In this document: in pieces, positions 14,050 through 19,512 of the stretch
Layout of the letters: every line of letters starts with the position of its first letter
Position numbering within the stretch: position 1 is the stretch's first letter
Source of the DNA: 1-14-0-20-39-34 sp043800545
GTDB lineage: Bacteria; Patescibacteriota; Patescibacteriia; Magasanikbacterales; UBA922
Length of the DNA stretch: 25,165 bases
Direction: 5' to 3'
Assembly: GCA_043800545.1 (NCBI GenBank)
Contig: JAZDMW010000022.1
Location: 1-25,165 of the forward strand
Position numbers and translations under genes: made by a program
The notes under the pieces: model-generated
Databases searched by the model: none
Told to the model about the DNA's origin: nothing
The model's input: only the letters and a program-made list of their open reading frames with translations

Positions 14050-14283
14050 ATGAATTATAATTTTATTAACCTTAATGTCATTACCACTATGACTGCAGCA
14101 CAACCATGCCAAAGCACAAATCGCACAAAATGCGAAGTGTGGACCCGTGTGATGGGATACCATCGCCCTGTAAATCACTATAATATAGGGAAAAAGTCTG
14201 AGTTTTATTCAAGGACATTTTTTAAGGAATGTATTGCATCCAATAAGGCATTCGTTGAACAGTTTTCAGGAAGTGTTGCGTAA
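14050..14283 (+). CDS. Separate glycyl-radical domain of class III ribonucleotide reductase
   Basis: A 77-aa frame that starts with ATG immediately after the nrdD TAA and in the same phase. It carries the missing C-terminal NrdD module: CEVWTRVMGYHRPV (glycyl-radical candidate Gly36), then NIGKKSEFYSRTFF, corresponding to the SRITGYYRPV...GK..EF..R pattern of NrdD C-termini. Two cysteines (C20, C28) precede the radical loop and could complete the zinc site of the main chain. An internal ATG (14089) is an alternative start. Separate radical domains are known for pyruvate formate-lyase (YfiD/GrcA acts as a spare part), which gives a model. The alternatives are stop-codon readthrough, recent breakage, or a sequencing error that created the TAA. 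Confidence 0.8.
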   Translation: MNYNFINLNVITTMTAAQPCQSTNRTKCEVWTRVMGYHRPVNHYNIGKKSEFYSRTFFKECIASNKAFVEQFSGSVA

Positions 14284-14302
14284 TAAATAAAAGAAGCGAA
14301 GA

Positions 14303-14333
14303 ATATAATTCGGGATGCTTGCCGGAATTATAT
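14303..14333 (+). promoter_or_regulatory. Inverted repeat between the radical domain and nrdG
   Basis: ATATAATTC (14303-14311) and GAATTATAT (14325-14333) form a 9-bp stem with a 13-nt loop GGGATGCTTGCCG. It contains a TATAAT string, so it could be an operator/promoter or an RNA structure that sets the level of nrdG. Confidence 0.45.
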
Positions 14334-14334
14334 A

Positions 14335-14364
14335 AAAGGCCGTGGAAATTCTACGGCCTTTCTT
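14335..14364 (+). terminator. Terminator-like hairpin upstream of nrdG
   Basis: AAGGCCGT (14336-14343) and ACGGCCTT (14353-14360) pair around a 9-nt loop and are followed by the short TCTT. The T run is weak, so partial termination or mRNA processing between nrdD and nrdG is plausible. Confidence 0.55.
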
Positions 14365-14381
14365 AAACAAAAAATAAGATT

Positions 14382-15086
14382 ATGCTCATCAGTGGTGTAC
14401 AAAAATTTAGTATTTTGGATTATCCAGAAAAAACAAGTTGTATTGTATTTACTCCAGGATGTAATTTCCGTTGCGGATTTTGTCATAATCCAGAATTTGT
14501 GTTACCAGAAGAAATAGAAAAAGTACAATCCAGTTTTTTTCATGAAGAACCTTTTTTTAATTTTCTCACAACAAGAAAAAATAGATTGGATGGAGTGGTT
14601 ATCACAGGAGGAGAACCAACACTCCAAAAAGATTTGCTTTCTTTTATGGAAAAAGTAAAAGAAATGGGATTTCTTGTAAAATTGGATAGTAATGGAAATA
14701 GAGCAGATATATTGCAAGAAGCCATAGAAAAGAAATTCGTAGACTATATTGCGATGGATATTAAAAGTAGTTTGAGTGAATACAAAAATGTTGTTGGTGG
14801 GGGAGTGAATATAGAAGAAATACAGAAAAGTATAGATTTATTGAAACAGGGGTTAGTGGATTATGAATTTCGTTCCACTCTATTGCCAAAATTCCACACA
14901 GAACCCGTACTCGCAGATATGCGGAAACTCATCTCTGGTTGTAAAAGATATTACCTCCAAAATTTTCTTCCAGAAATTACTTTGGAAAAAAGCTTCCAAA
15001 ATGAATGTTCATTTCCACCACAAGAAATGGAAGACATTGCAGAATTTTTTAGAAAAGAAATTCCTTTTGTAAAAGTAAGAAAATAA
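14382..15086 (+). CDS. nrdG: Anaerobic ribonucleotide reductase activating protein (radical SAM)
   Basis: A 234-aa radical-SAM enzyme. PGCNFRCGFCHNPEF holds the CxxxCxxC motif for the 4Fe-4S cluster. VVITGGEPTLQ is the SAM-binding GGEP motif, and YIAMDIKSS is typical of the NrdG/PflA activase group. It would use SAM to abstract hydrogen from the glycine of the radical domain. By sequence alone it could activate another glycyl-radical enzyme, but its position next to nrdD and the detached radical domain makes NrdG the best call. Two hairpins separate it from the upstream genes, so its expression may be set independently. It has a TAA stop and no SD. Confidence 0.88.
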   Translation: MLISGVQKFSILDYPEKTSCIVFTPGCNFRCGFCHNPEFVLPEEIEKVQSSFFHEEPFFNFLTTRKNRLDGVVITGGEPTLQKDLLSFMEKVKEMGFLVKLDSNGNRADILQEAIEKKFVDYIAMDIKSSLSEYKNVVGGGVNIEEIQKSIDLLKQGLVDYEFRSTLLPKFHTEPVLADMRKLISGCKRYYLQNFLPEITLEKSFQNECSFPPQEMEDIAEFFRKEIPFVKVRK

Positions 15087-15088
15087 TA

Positions 15089-15111
15089 ACAGCCCCATGG
15101 GAAGGGGCTGT
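15089..15111 (-). terminator. Hairpin after nrdG, oriented as a reverse-strand terminator
   Basis: ACAGCCCC (15089-15096), 7-nt loop, GGGGCTGT (15104-15111). On the reverse strand it is followed by TATTATTTT; on the + strand there is no T run. Confidence 0.6.
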
Positions 15112-15198
15112 ACGACAGGCGGGGTGATAATTAGCGGTAGGTATTGCGCCTGAATCTGTGCGACGGACATGTCCGTAGTCTTTGGGACAAGCATGTCG
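15112..15198 (-). other. GC-rich remnant between two terminators
   Basis: This short GC-rich stretch lies between the hairpins at 15089-15111 and 15199-15245. No promoter is seen. One reverse frame (ATG at 15194) runs through the downstream hairpin into nrdG, and another ends at TAA 15131-15133 after Arg-rich codons; neither is convincing. It contains the 14-bp palindrome ACGGACATGTCCGT (15163-15176). It may be the decayed end of another cassette. Confidence 0.35.
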
Positions 15199-15245
15199 GA
15201 TTAAAAAAGAAGAAGCCCCATCTTACGATAGGACCCGTGTGGGGC
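15199..15245 (-). terminator. Terminator of cassette C
   Basis: Reverse strand: GCCCCA (15240-15245) pairs with TGGGGC (15215-15220) and is followed by TTCTTCTTTTTT. The loop is long (19 nt). Confidence 0.7.
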
Positions 15246-15249
15246 GAGT

Positions 15250-15525
15250 TTATGCGGGGAGAGGGGGGAATTTGACGCCGGAGATTCTGATCGTGAGGAA
15301 GTAATGTTTTTTCCAGAAACCTTTCACATGCATGCTAACCGTGATACGGGCATCTTCGCCAAAAGTGTGGAAGATTTCATCAAAGGGTATGACGACAATG
15401 GGGTATTGTTTGAATTCACCAGGGATGACCTGGATTTCAACAATCCCATCTGCGTGCGGTGTTTCTCCGGTTACAAAACTTCGGGTCCCGAAAATTCTTG
15501 TCACGGCGTTACTAAAGATGTACAT
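15250..15525 (-). CDS. Cassette C: 91-aa GC-rich gene, unknown function
   Basis: Not recognised. The sequence alternates hydrophobic and polar residues (VEIQVIPGEF, YPIVVIPFDEIF, ARITVSMHVKGF, YFLTIRISGVKF), which suggests a small beta-rich soluble domain. The start at 15525 is supported by GGAGG eight bases upstream. The promoter at 15565-15592 and the terminator at 15199-15245 frame it tightly as a single-gene unit. It is more GC-rich than nrdG on one side and dnaG on the other, and stops with TAA. It lies head-to-tail with cassette D. No signal peptide is seen. Foreign origin is inferred from composition and SD use. Confidence 0.65.
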   Translation of the reverse strand: MYIFSNAVTRIFGTRSFVTGETPHADGIVEIQVIPGEFKQYPIVVIPFDEIFHTFGEDARITVSMHVKGFWKKHYFLTIRISGVKFPPLPA

Positions 15526-15564
15526 GTTGTATGCCTCCAGTTCTTTCGCTGTTGGATATCCTGA

Positions 15565-15592
15565 ATTATATCTATTTTTGCAAAAAAGTCAA
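15565..15592 (-). promoter_or_regulatory. Promoter of cassette C
   Basis: Reverse strand: TTGACT (15587-15592), 16-nt spacer, TATAAT (15565-15570). Confidence 0.75.
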
Positions 15593-15601
15593 GATTCCCT
15601 T

Positions 15602-15641
15602 AAAAAAGAAAAAAGTCCTACAGGTGGGGAAGTAGGACTTT
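15602..15641 (-). terminator. Terminator of cassette D
   Basis: AAAGTCCTAC (15612-15621) and GTAGGACTTT (15632-15641) form a perfect 10-bp stem, followed on the reverse strand by a long T-rich run. It begins 2 nt after the stop codon of cassette D. Confidence 0.85.
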
Positions 15642-15643
15642 GA

Positions 15644-15943
15644 TCAGCCGGAGGGATAGCGTTCGAACAGGATGGCGTTGGCGGCGCGGTGCTCCACCGG
15701 GGTGGGGCATCCGGTGAGGAACGGTTTGTTCGTGGTGATGGTGACGAGAGACTTCCCATCGGGGGTAGGATCTTGGGAGATAGTGCATTCTGTAAGACAC
15801 AGATGCCACTTGAGGGTCTGCAAATCCGTATCAGGATTTGCAAGAGCCTCCGGAAGAGTGAATTGGATGATGTCTGCATCCACCTTGATTTCCCCTGCTC
15901 CTGGGAGCAGGTATTGAATGACGATCGCCCAATGGTTCTTCAT
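15644..15943 (-). CDS. Cassette D: 99-aa GC-rich gene, unknown function
   Basis: Not recognised. I chose the ATG at 15943 (MKNHWAIVIQYLLPG) because AAAGGAG lies directly upstream at proper spacing and the promoter is at 15978-16006; the longer frame up to 16006 would start inside the promoter. The protein is probably alpha/beta, with strands such as KSLVTITTNK and three Cys residues (49, 53, 79). It stops with TGA, unlike native genes. It is bounded by its own promoter and terminator and sits just upstream of cassette C on the same strand, between nrdG and dnaG. There is no membrane span or signal peptide. Confidence 0.65.
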   Translation of the reverse strand: MKNHWAIVIQYLLPGAGEIKVDADIIQFTLPEALANPDTDLQTLKWHLCLTECTISQDPTPDGKSLVTITTNKPFLTGCPTPVEHRAANAILFERYPSG

Positions 15944-15977
15944 GGGACTCCTTTGTTGTGGTTTATTGGACGCCTCT

Positions 15978-16006
15978 ATTCTATCTTTTTTGAGAGGGGA
16001 AGTCAA
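15978..16006 (-). promoter_or_regulatory. Promoter of cassette D
   Basis: Reverse strand: TTGACT (16001-16006), 17-nt spacer, TAGAAT (15978-15983). Confidence 0.75.
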
Positions 16007-16056
16007 TGTATAGGCTCATTGATTAAATACATAAAATACGGTAGGATACGTATACT

Positions 16057-17859
16057 ATGAATGAAATAGAACAAATAAAAGAAAAAATAGATATAGCAGA
16101 TTTGATTGCTGAATATGCACAGTTAAAGCCCTCTGGAACCCAGTTGAAGGCTTGTTGTCCATTTCATCATGAGAAGACGGCATCCTTTATGGTAAGTCGT
16201 GAGAGACAGCGCTACCATTGTTTTGGTTGTGGTGAGGATGGAGATATTTTTACATTTATACAAAAAATAGAGGGAATGGAATTTATTGAGTCTTTGAAGC
16301 ATTTAGCACAAAAGGCAGGTGTTGTGTTAGAGCAAAAAAAAGATGATTTTAATAAAAGTGAAAAAATTCGTATCAAGGAAATTAATTTGGAAGCTGCACG
16401 TTTTTACCATAATTTTTTGTTAAAAATGGAAAGCTCCAAAGTTGCAATGGAATATTTACAAAAAAGAGGATTAAAAATGGAAACAATTACTCTCTGGCAA
16501 ATTGGATTTATTTCTGAGCAATGGGATCTTCTTACCAGATATTTGCTCAAAAAAGGATTTAGCATTGATGATTTGGTAAAGTCCGGACTCACAATTAAGA
16601 GGGACAATGCAAATACCAAGACCATGCAAGGTTTTTATGATCGGTTTCGTGGACGAATTATGTTCCCTATACGAAATGAGCATGGAGATGTTGTTGGTTT
16701 TACTGGACGAGTACTCGTAGAGACAGAAAAAAGTGGTGGCAAGTATGTGAACACTCCACAAACTCCTGTGTACGATAAATCTCGTGTGGTGTTTGGGTTG
16801 TATAATGCAAAGAAAGAAATTCGTGAGAATGATCTTATTGTTTTGACCGAAGGACAAATGGATGTTATTGGTACTTCACAAGCTGGTATGAAAAATGTGG
16901 TTGCTTCAAGTGGTACAGCACTGACAGAAGAACATATACGATTGCTCAAAAGATATTCCAGTAATATTGCAATGGCTTTCGATATGGATGATGCCGGGAT
17001 AAAGGCAGCAAAGCGTGGTATAGAAATCGCACTCGCAGAAGGAATGAATGTACATATTATCCGCATACCAGATGGAGCAGGGAAGGATCCTGATGAATGT
17101 GTGCAGAAAAATCCAGATATATGGTTTGAGGCAGTTGGGAATGCCGATGATGTCATGGTTTGGATTCTAGAAATGGCATTACGGAAAAGGGATATGAAAT
17201 ATCCAAAAGATAAACAAGCAGTCGTGGATGATGTCCTTCCATATATTTTGAAGATTCCATATGCTGTAGAAAGGGATCACTGGATGAAAGAGCTTGCTTC
17301 ACGAGTCGGGGTAGATACTTCGGTCCTTCGTGAGGATATGAAACGTTTTGAGAAAAAAGACGTCTTTTCTCCTGTGCATGAGAAAAATGAACCAAAATTA
17401 ATAAAAAAACAGGAAAAAACACGGTATGATCTTTTAATTGAGCGTTTTTTTGAGTGTCTCTTCCAATTCCCACATATATTAGAGGGAAGATGGGCTCTCC
17501 TCGGGAGAATTGACCTGGCATTATCCACAAGCCGGTATTCTTCGCTTTACAAAGCAATAAAAGCACAGTATAATAACAACAATAAGTTTGATGTGGAAGT
17601 TTTTCGTCATGAAATTGCAAATTCGGAACAATTAGCCAAATTTACAGAAGTTCTCCTCATGAAGGCAGAATTAGATTTTGCTACGTATACAGATGAAATG
17701 GTAAATAAAGAACTTGGGAATTTGGTAGAACAGATTCGTGAAGAATGGAAAGGAAAAAGGAGACGAGAATTGGAACAAGAACTCGGAGTTGCAGAAAAAC
17801 AAAATGATACGGTTCGCTTGCAAGAATTGCTTGAGGAATTGCGTATTATTATGAGTTAA
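16057..17859 (+). CDS. dnaG: DNA primase DnaG
   Basis: This 600-aa primase lays RNA primers at the replication fork. The N-terminal CHC2 zinc finger is intact (Cys34, His37, Cys55, Cys58 in ACCPFHHEKTASF and YHCFGCGEDGD). The RNA-polymerase core follows, including FRGRIMFPI and GKYVNTPQTPVYDKS, and the TOPRIM domain has LTEGQMDVI (about 262-270) and AFDMDDAG (about 307-314). The C-terminal part is the helicase-interacting region and is poorly conserved. A TATACT string ends right at the ATG, too close to be an ordinary promoter, so the real promoter is uncertain. rpoD follows 31 nt downstream, the classic dnaG-rpoD pairing. TTATCCACA, a DnaA-box match, occurs at 17521-17529, probably by chance. 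Confidence 0.97.
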   Translation: MNEIEQIKEKIDIADLIAEYAQLKPSGTQLKACCPFHHEKTASFMVSRERQRYHCFGCGEDGDIFTFIQKIEGMEFIESLKHLAQKAGVVLEQKKDDFNKSEKIRIKEINLEAARFYHNFLLKMESSKVAMEYLQKRGLKMETITLWQIGFISEQWDLLTRYLLKKGFSIDDLVKSGLTIKRDNANTKTMQGFYDRFRGRIMFPIRNEHGDVVGFTGRVLVETEKSGGKYVNTPQTPVYDKSRVVFGLYNAKKEIRENDLIVLTEGQMDVIGTSQAGMKNVVASSGTALTEEHIRLLKRYSSNIAMAFDMDDAGIKAAKRGIEIALAEGMNVHIIRIPDGAGKDPDECVQKNPDIWFEAVGNADDVMVWILEMALRKRDMKYPKDKQAVVDDVLPYILKIPYAVERDHWMKELASRVGVDTSVLREDMKRFEKKDVFSPVHEKNEPKLIKKQEKTRYDLLIERFFECLFQFPHILEGRWALLGRIDLALSTSRYSSLYKAIKAQYNNNNKFDVEVFRHEIANSEQLAKFTEVLLMKAELDFATYTDEMVNKELGNLVEQIREEWKGKRRRELEQELGVAEKQNDTVRLQELLEELRIIMS

Positions 17860-17890
17860 AGTATTTGGGTTTAATTTTTAAGTAAATATC

Positions 17891-19264
17891 ATGCCGAGAG
17901 CAAAAACGACAACTCGGAAGACTGCTCCAAAAGCAAAAAAAACTACGAAACAAAACGTAGTATCTCGTGTTGCTAAAAAAATTAGAGCTGTGACCGCAAA
18001 ACATATTGTAAAAGCGCCAGCCAAAAAAGTTATAACAAGCAACAAAAAAACAATTTCTAAACCCGTTGCAAAAAAGGTTGTTGCAACAAAAAAAATTACA
18101 ATTAAGGCAAAGGTGCGCGCACCAAAGCCTGAAGAAAAAAAAGTATATAGAAAAGAACCATACATTACCCCAGAAGATGAGGCAATTTATGATTTGGTAA
18201 AAAAGGGAAGAGGCAGAGGATTCTTGACAGAAACCGAAGTTCTTCGTGTTTTTGATAGACTGGAAAACTATATTTATGTATATGAAGGTTTTTTGAACCT
18301 TCTTGATGAGAATAGTGTATCTGTTGTACAAGCAGGCGCAGGACTTCTTGGAAATAGAAGACCTGTAAGTGAGTTTCTTGCTACAGCAGAACAATCCAGT
18401 GCGAACGATGCACAACAACTTTCCATAGATTATTCGAACCTTTCACAAGACTCCATACAAATGTACCTTCGCGAAATTGGAAAGATCCCTCTTTTGTCTA
18501 CAGAAGAAGAAATTTCCCTTGCAAAGAGAAAAGATAGAGGAGATAAAGCAGCAGAAAGGAAGATGATAGAAGCAAACCTTCGTTTGGTCGTATCCATTGC
18601 AAAGAAATTCGTTGGAAAACGTCTTTCTATGTTGGATTTGATACAAGAAGGAAATATTGGTCTTTTCCGTGCAGTAAAGAAATTTGATCACAGAAAAGGA
18701 TATAAATTTTCTACTTATGCAACCTGGTGGATTCGTCAGGCAATCACTCGTGCTCTTGCGGATCAATCTCGTACGATTCGTATTCCAGTACACATGGTAG
18801 AAACGATTAATAGATTCACTCAAGTATCTCGTAGATTGCTCCAAGACCTTGGACGTAATCCAACTCCAGAAGAACTCGCAGCAGAAATGGGAGAAGAAGT
18901 AGAAAAAATTAATCATATTATTAAAATTTCACAAGAGACTATTTCACTCGAGACTTCAATCGGAGATGATGATGGAGATTCACCATTGTCAGACTTCATT
19001 GAAGATGTGAAGACTGTCAGTCCTTCTGCAGTCGCAGGAAGACAACTTCTCCGAGAGTACATTCAAGAGGCAATATCACAGCTCTCACCACGTGAACAAA
19101 AGATTCTTGAAATGCGTTTTGGATTGACAGATGGTGTCACCCATACCCTCGAAGAAGTAGGAAAAGAATTTGATGTGACTCGTGAGCGTATTCGTCAGAT
19201 TGAGGCGAAGGCCCTTGAGAAGGTACAAACATTTGATGTGATTGATAAATTAAGAGATTATTAA
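17891..19264 (+). CDS. rpoD: Primary sigma factor RpoD with a basic Lys/Ala-rich N-terminus
   Basis: A 457-aa housekeeping sigma-70. Region 1.2 to 2 begins near residue 185 (MYLREIGKIPLLSTEEE). Region 2 has LRLVVSIAKKFVGKRLSMLDL and YKFSTYATWWIRQAITRA (core-binding and -10 recognition), region 3 follows, and region 4 ends with LEEVGKEFDVTRERIRQIEA, the -35 recognition helix. The first about 85 residues are unusual: almost only Lys, Ala, Thr, Val and Arg (AKKTTKQNVVSRVAKKIRA), like histone H1 tails, instead of the acidic region 1.1 of many sigma factors. The native promoters here (TTGACA/TATAAT-like, often TGG before the -10) fit this factor. A strong terminator follows. Confidence 0.97.
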   Translation: MPRAKTTTRKTAPKAKKTTKQNVVSRVAKKIRAVTAKHIVKAPAKKVITSNKKTISKPVAKKVVATKKITIKAKVRAPKPEEKKVYRKEPYITPEDEAIYDLVKKGRGRGFLTETEVLRVFDRLENYIYVYEGFLNLLDENSVSVVQAGAGLLGNRRPVSEFLATAEQSSANDAQQLSIDYSNLSQDSIQMYLREIGKIPLLSTEEEISLAKRKDRGDKAAERKMIEANLRLVVSIAKKFVGKRLSMLDLIQEGNIGLFRAVKKFDHRKGYKFSTYATWWIRQAITRALADQSRTIRIPVHMVETINRFTQVSRRLLQDLGRNPTPEELAAEMGEEVEKINHIIKISQETISLETSIGDDDGDSPLSDFIEDVKTVSPSAVAGRQLLREYIQEAISQLSPREQKILEMRFGLTDGVTHTLEEVGKEFDVTRERIRQIEAKALEKVQTFDVIDKLRDY

Positions 19265-19292
19265 AGAAAAGCACCGAAAGGCGCTTTTCTTC
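19265..19292 (+). terminator. Terminator of dnaG-rpoD
   Basis: AGAAAAGC (19265-19272) pairs with GCTTTTCT (19283-19290), with extra inner G-C pairs, and is followed by TCT. It begins one base past the rpoD stop. Confidence 0.75.
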
Positions 19293-19323
19293 TGTATTGT
19301 CTGGACAGTTGTACTCTACAGTG

Positions 19324-19358
19324 ACACTTGTAAAATTAAGTGTATAACTCTCTTGACA
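19324..19358 (+). promoter_or_regulatory. Candidate control region for the RHS gene
   Basis: An inverted repeat ACACTT/AAGTGT (19324-19343, 8-nt gap) precedes a perfect -35 TTGACA (19353-19358). The best -10 at a 17-18 nt spacer (near 19376-19382, TTAGAT or TAGATA) is weak, so the promoter may need an activator. Confidence 0.4.
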
Positions 19359-19406
19359 GAGATACGTAATTATGTTTAGATATCTGTACAAGATAAAGGA
19401 GAAAAT

Positions 19407-19469
19407 ATGATTATATTTTATATTCAAAACATAATCAAAAGGGGAAATATTATTATTTCTCTCAATTGA
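19407..19469 (+). CDS. Possible 20-aa leader peptide before the RHS gene
   Basis: ATG at 19407 has AAAGGAG five to six bases upstream, one of the few good SDs on the + strand of this window. The product, MIIFYIQNIIKRGNIIISLN, is short and hydrophobic with an Arg/Lys centre, and stops at TGA 43 nt before the RHS start. It may be a translated leader or a chance frame in AT-rich DNA. Confidence 0.35.
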   Translation: MIIFYIQNIIKRGNIIISLN

Positions 19470-19512
19470 GTTTCTATTTATGCGCCCGGTGTGGTGTTTT
19501 TTTATATATACT

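Noticed and set aside
13990..14115. Intron or intein interrupting nrdD before the glycyl-radical segment
   Set aside because: Only about 35 codons separate the zinc-site region from CEVWTRVMGY. There is no intein block or room for a group I/II intron, and the phase is unchanged across the TAA.
16051..16056. TATACT as the dnaG promoter
   Set aside because: It abuts the ATG, so transcription would start downstream of the start codon. It is probably fortuitous.
11923..19264. TGA recoded as glycine or tryptophan (as in Gracilibacteria/Absconditabacteria)
   Set aside because: All long native genes read through to their expected C-termini without any in-frame TGA, and Gly and Trp use ordinary codons. 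Standard code fits.
19484..19508. Terminator before the RHS gene (GGTG followed by a T run)
   Set aside because: It resembles the right half of the CACC/GGTG terminators, but no left arm is present to pair with it.
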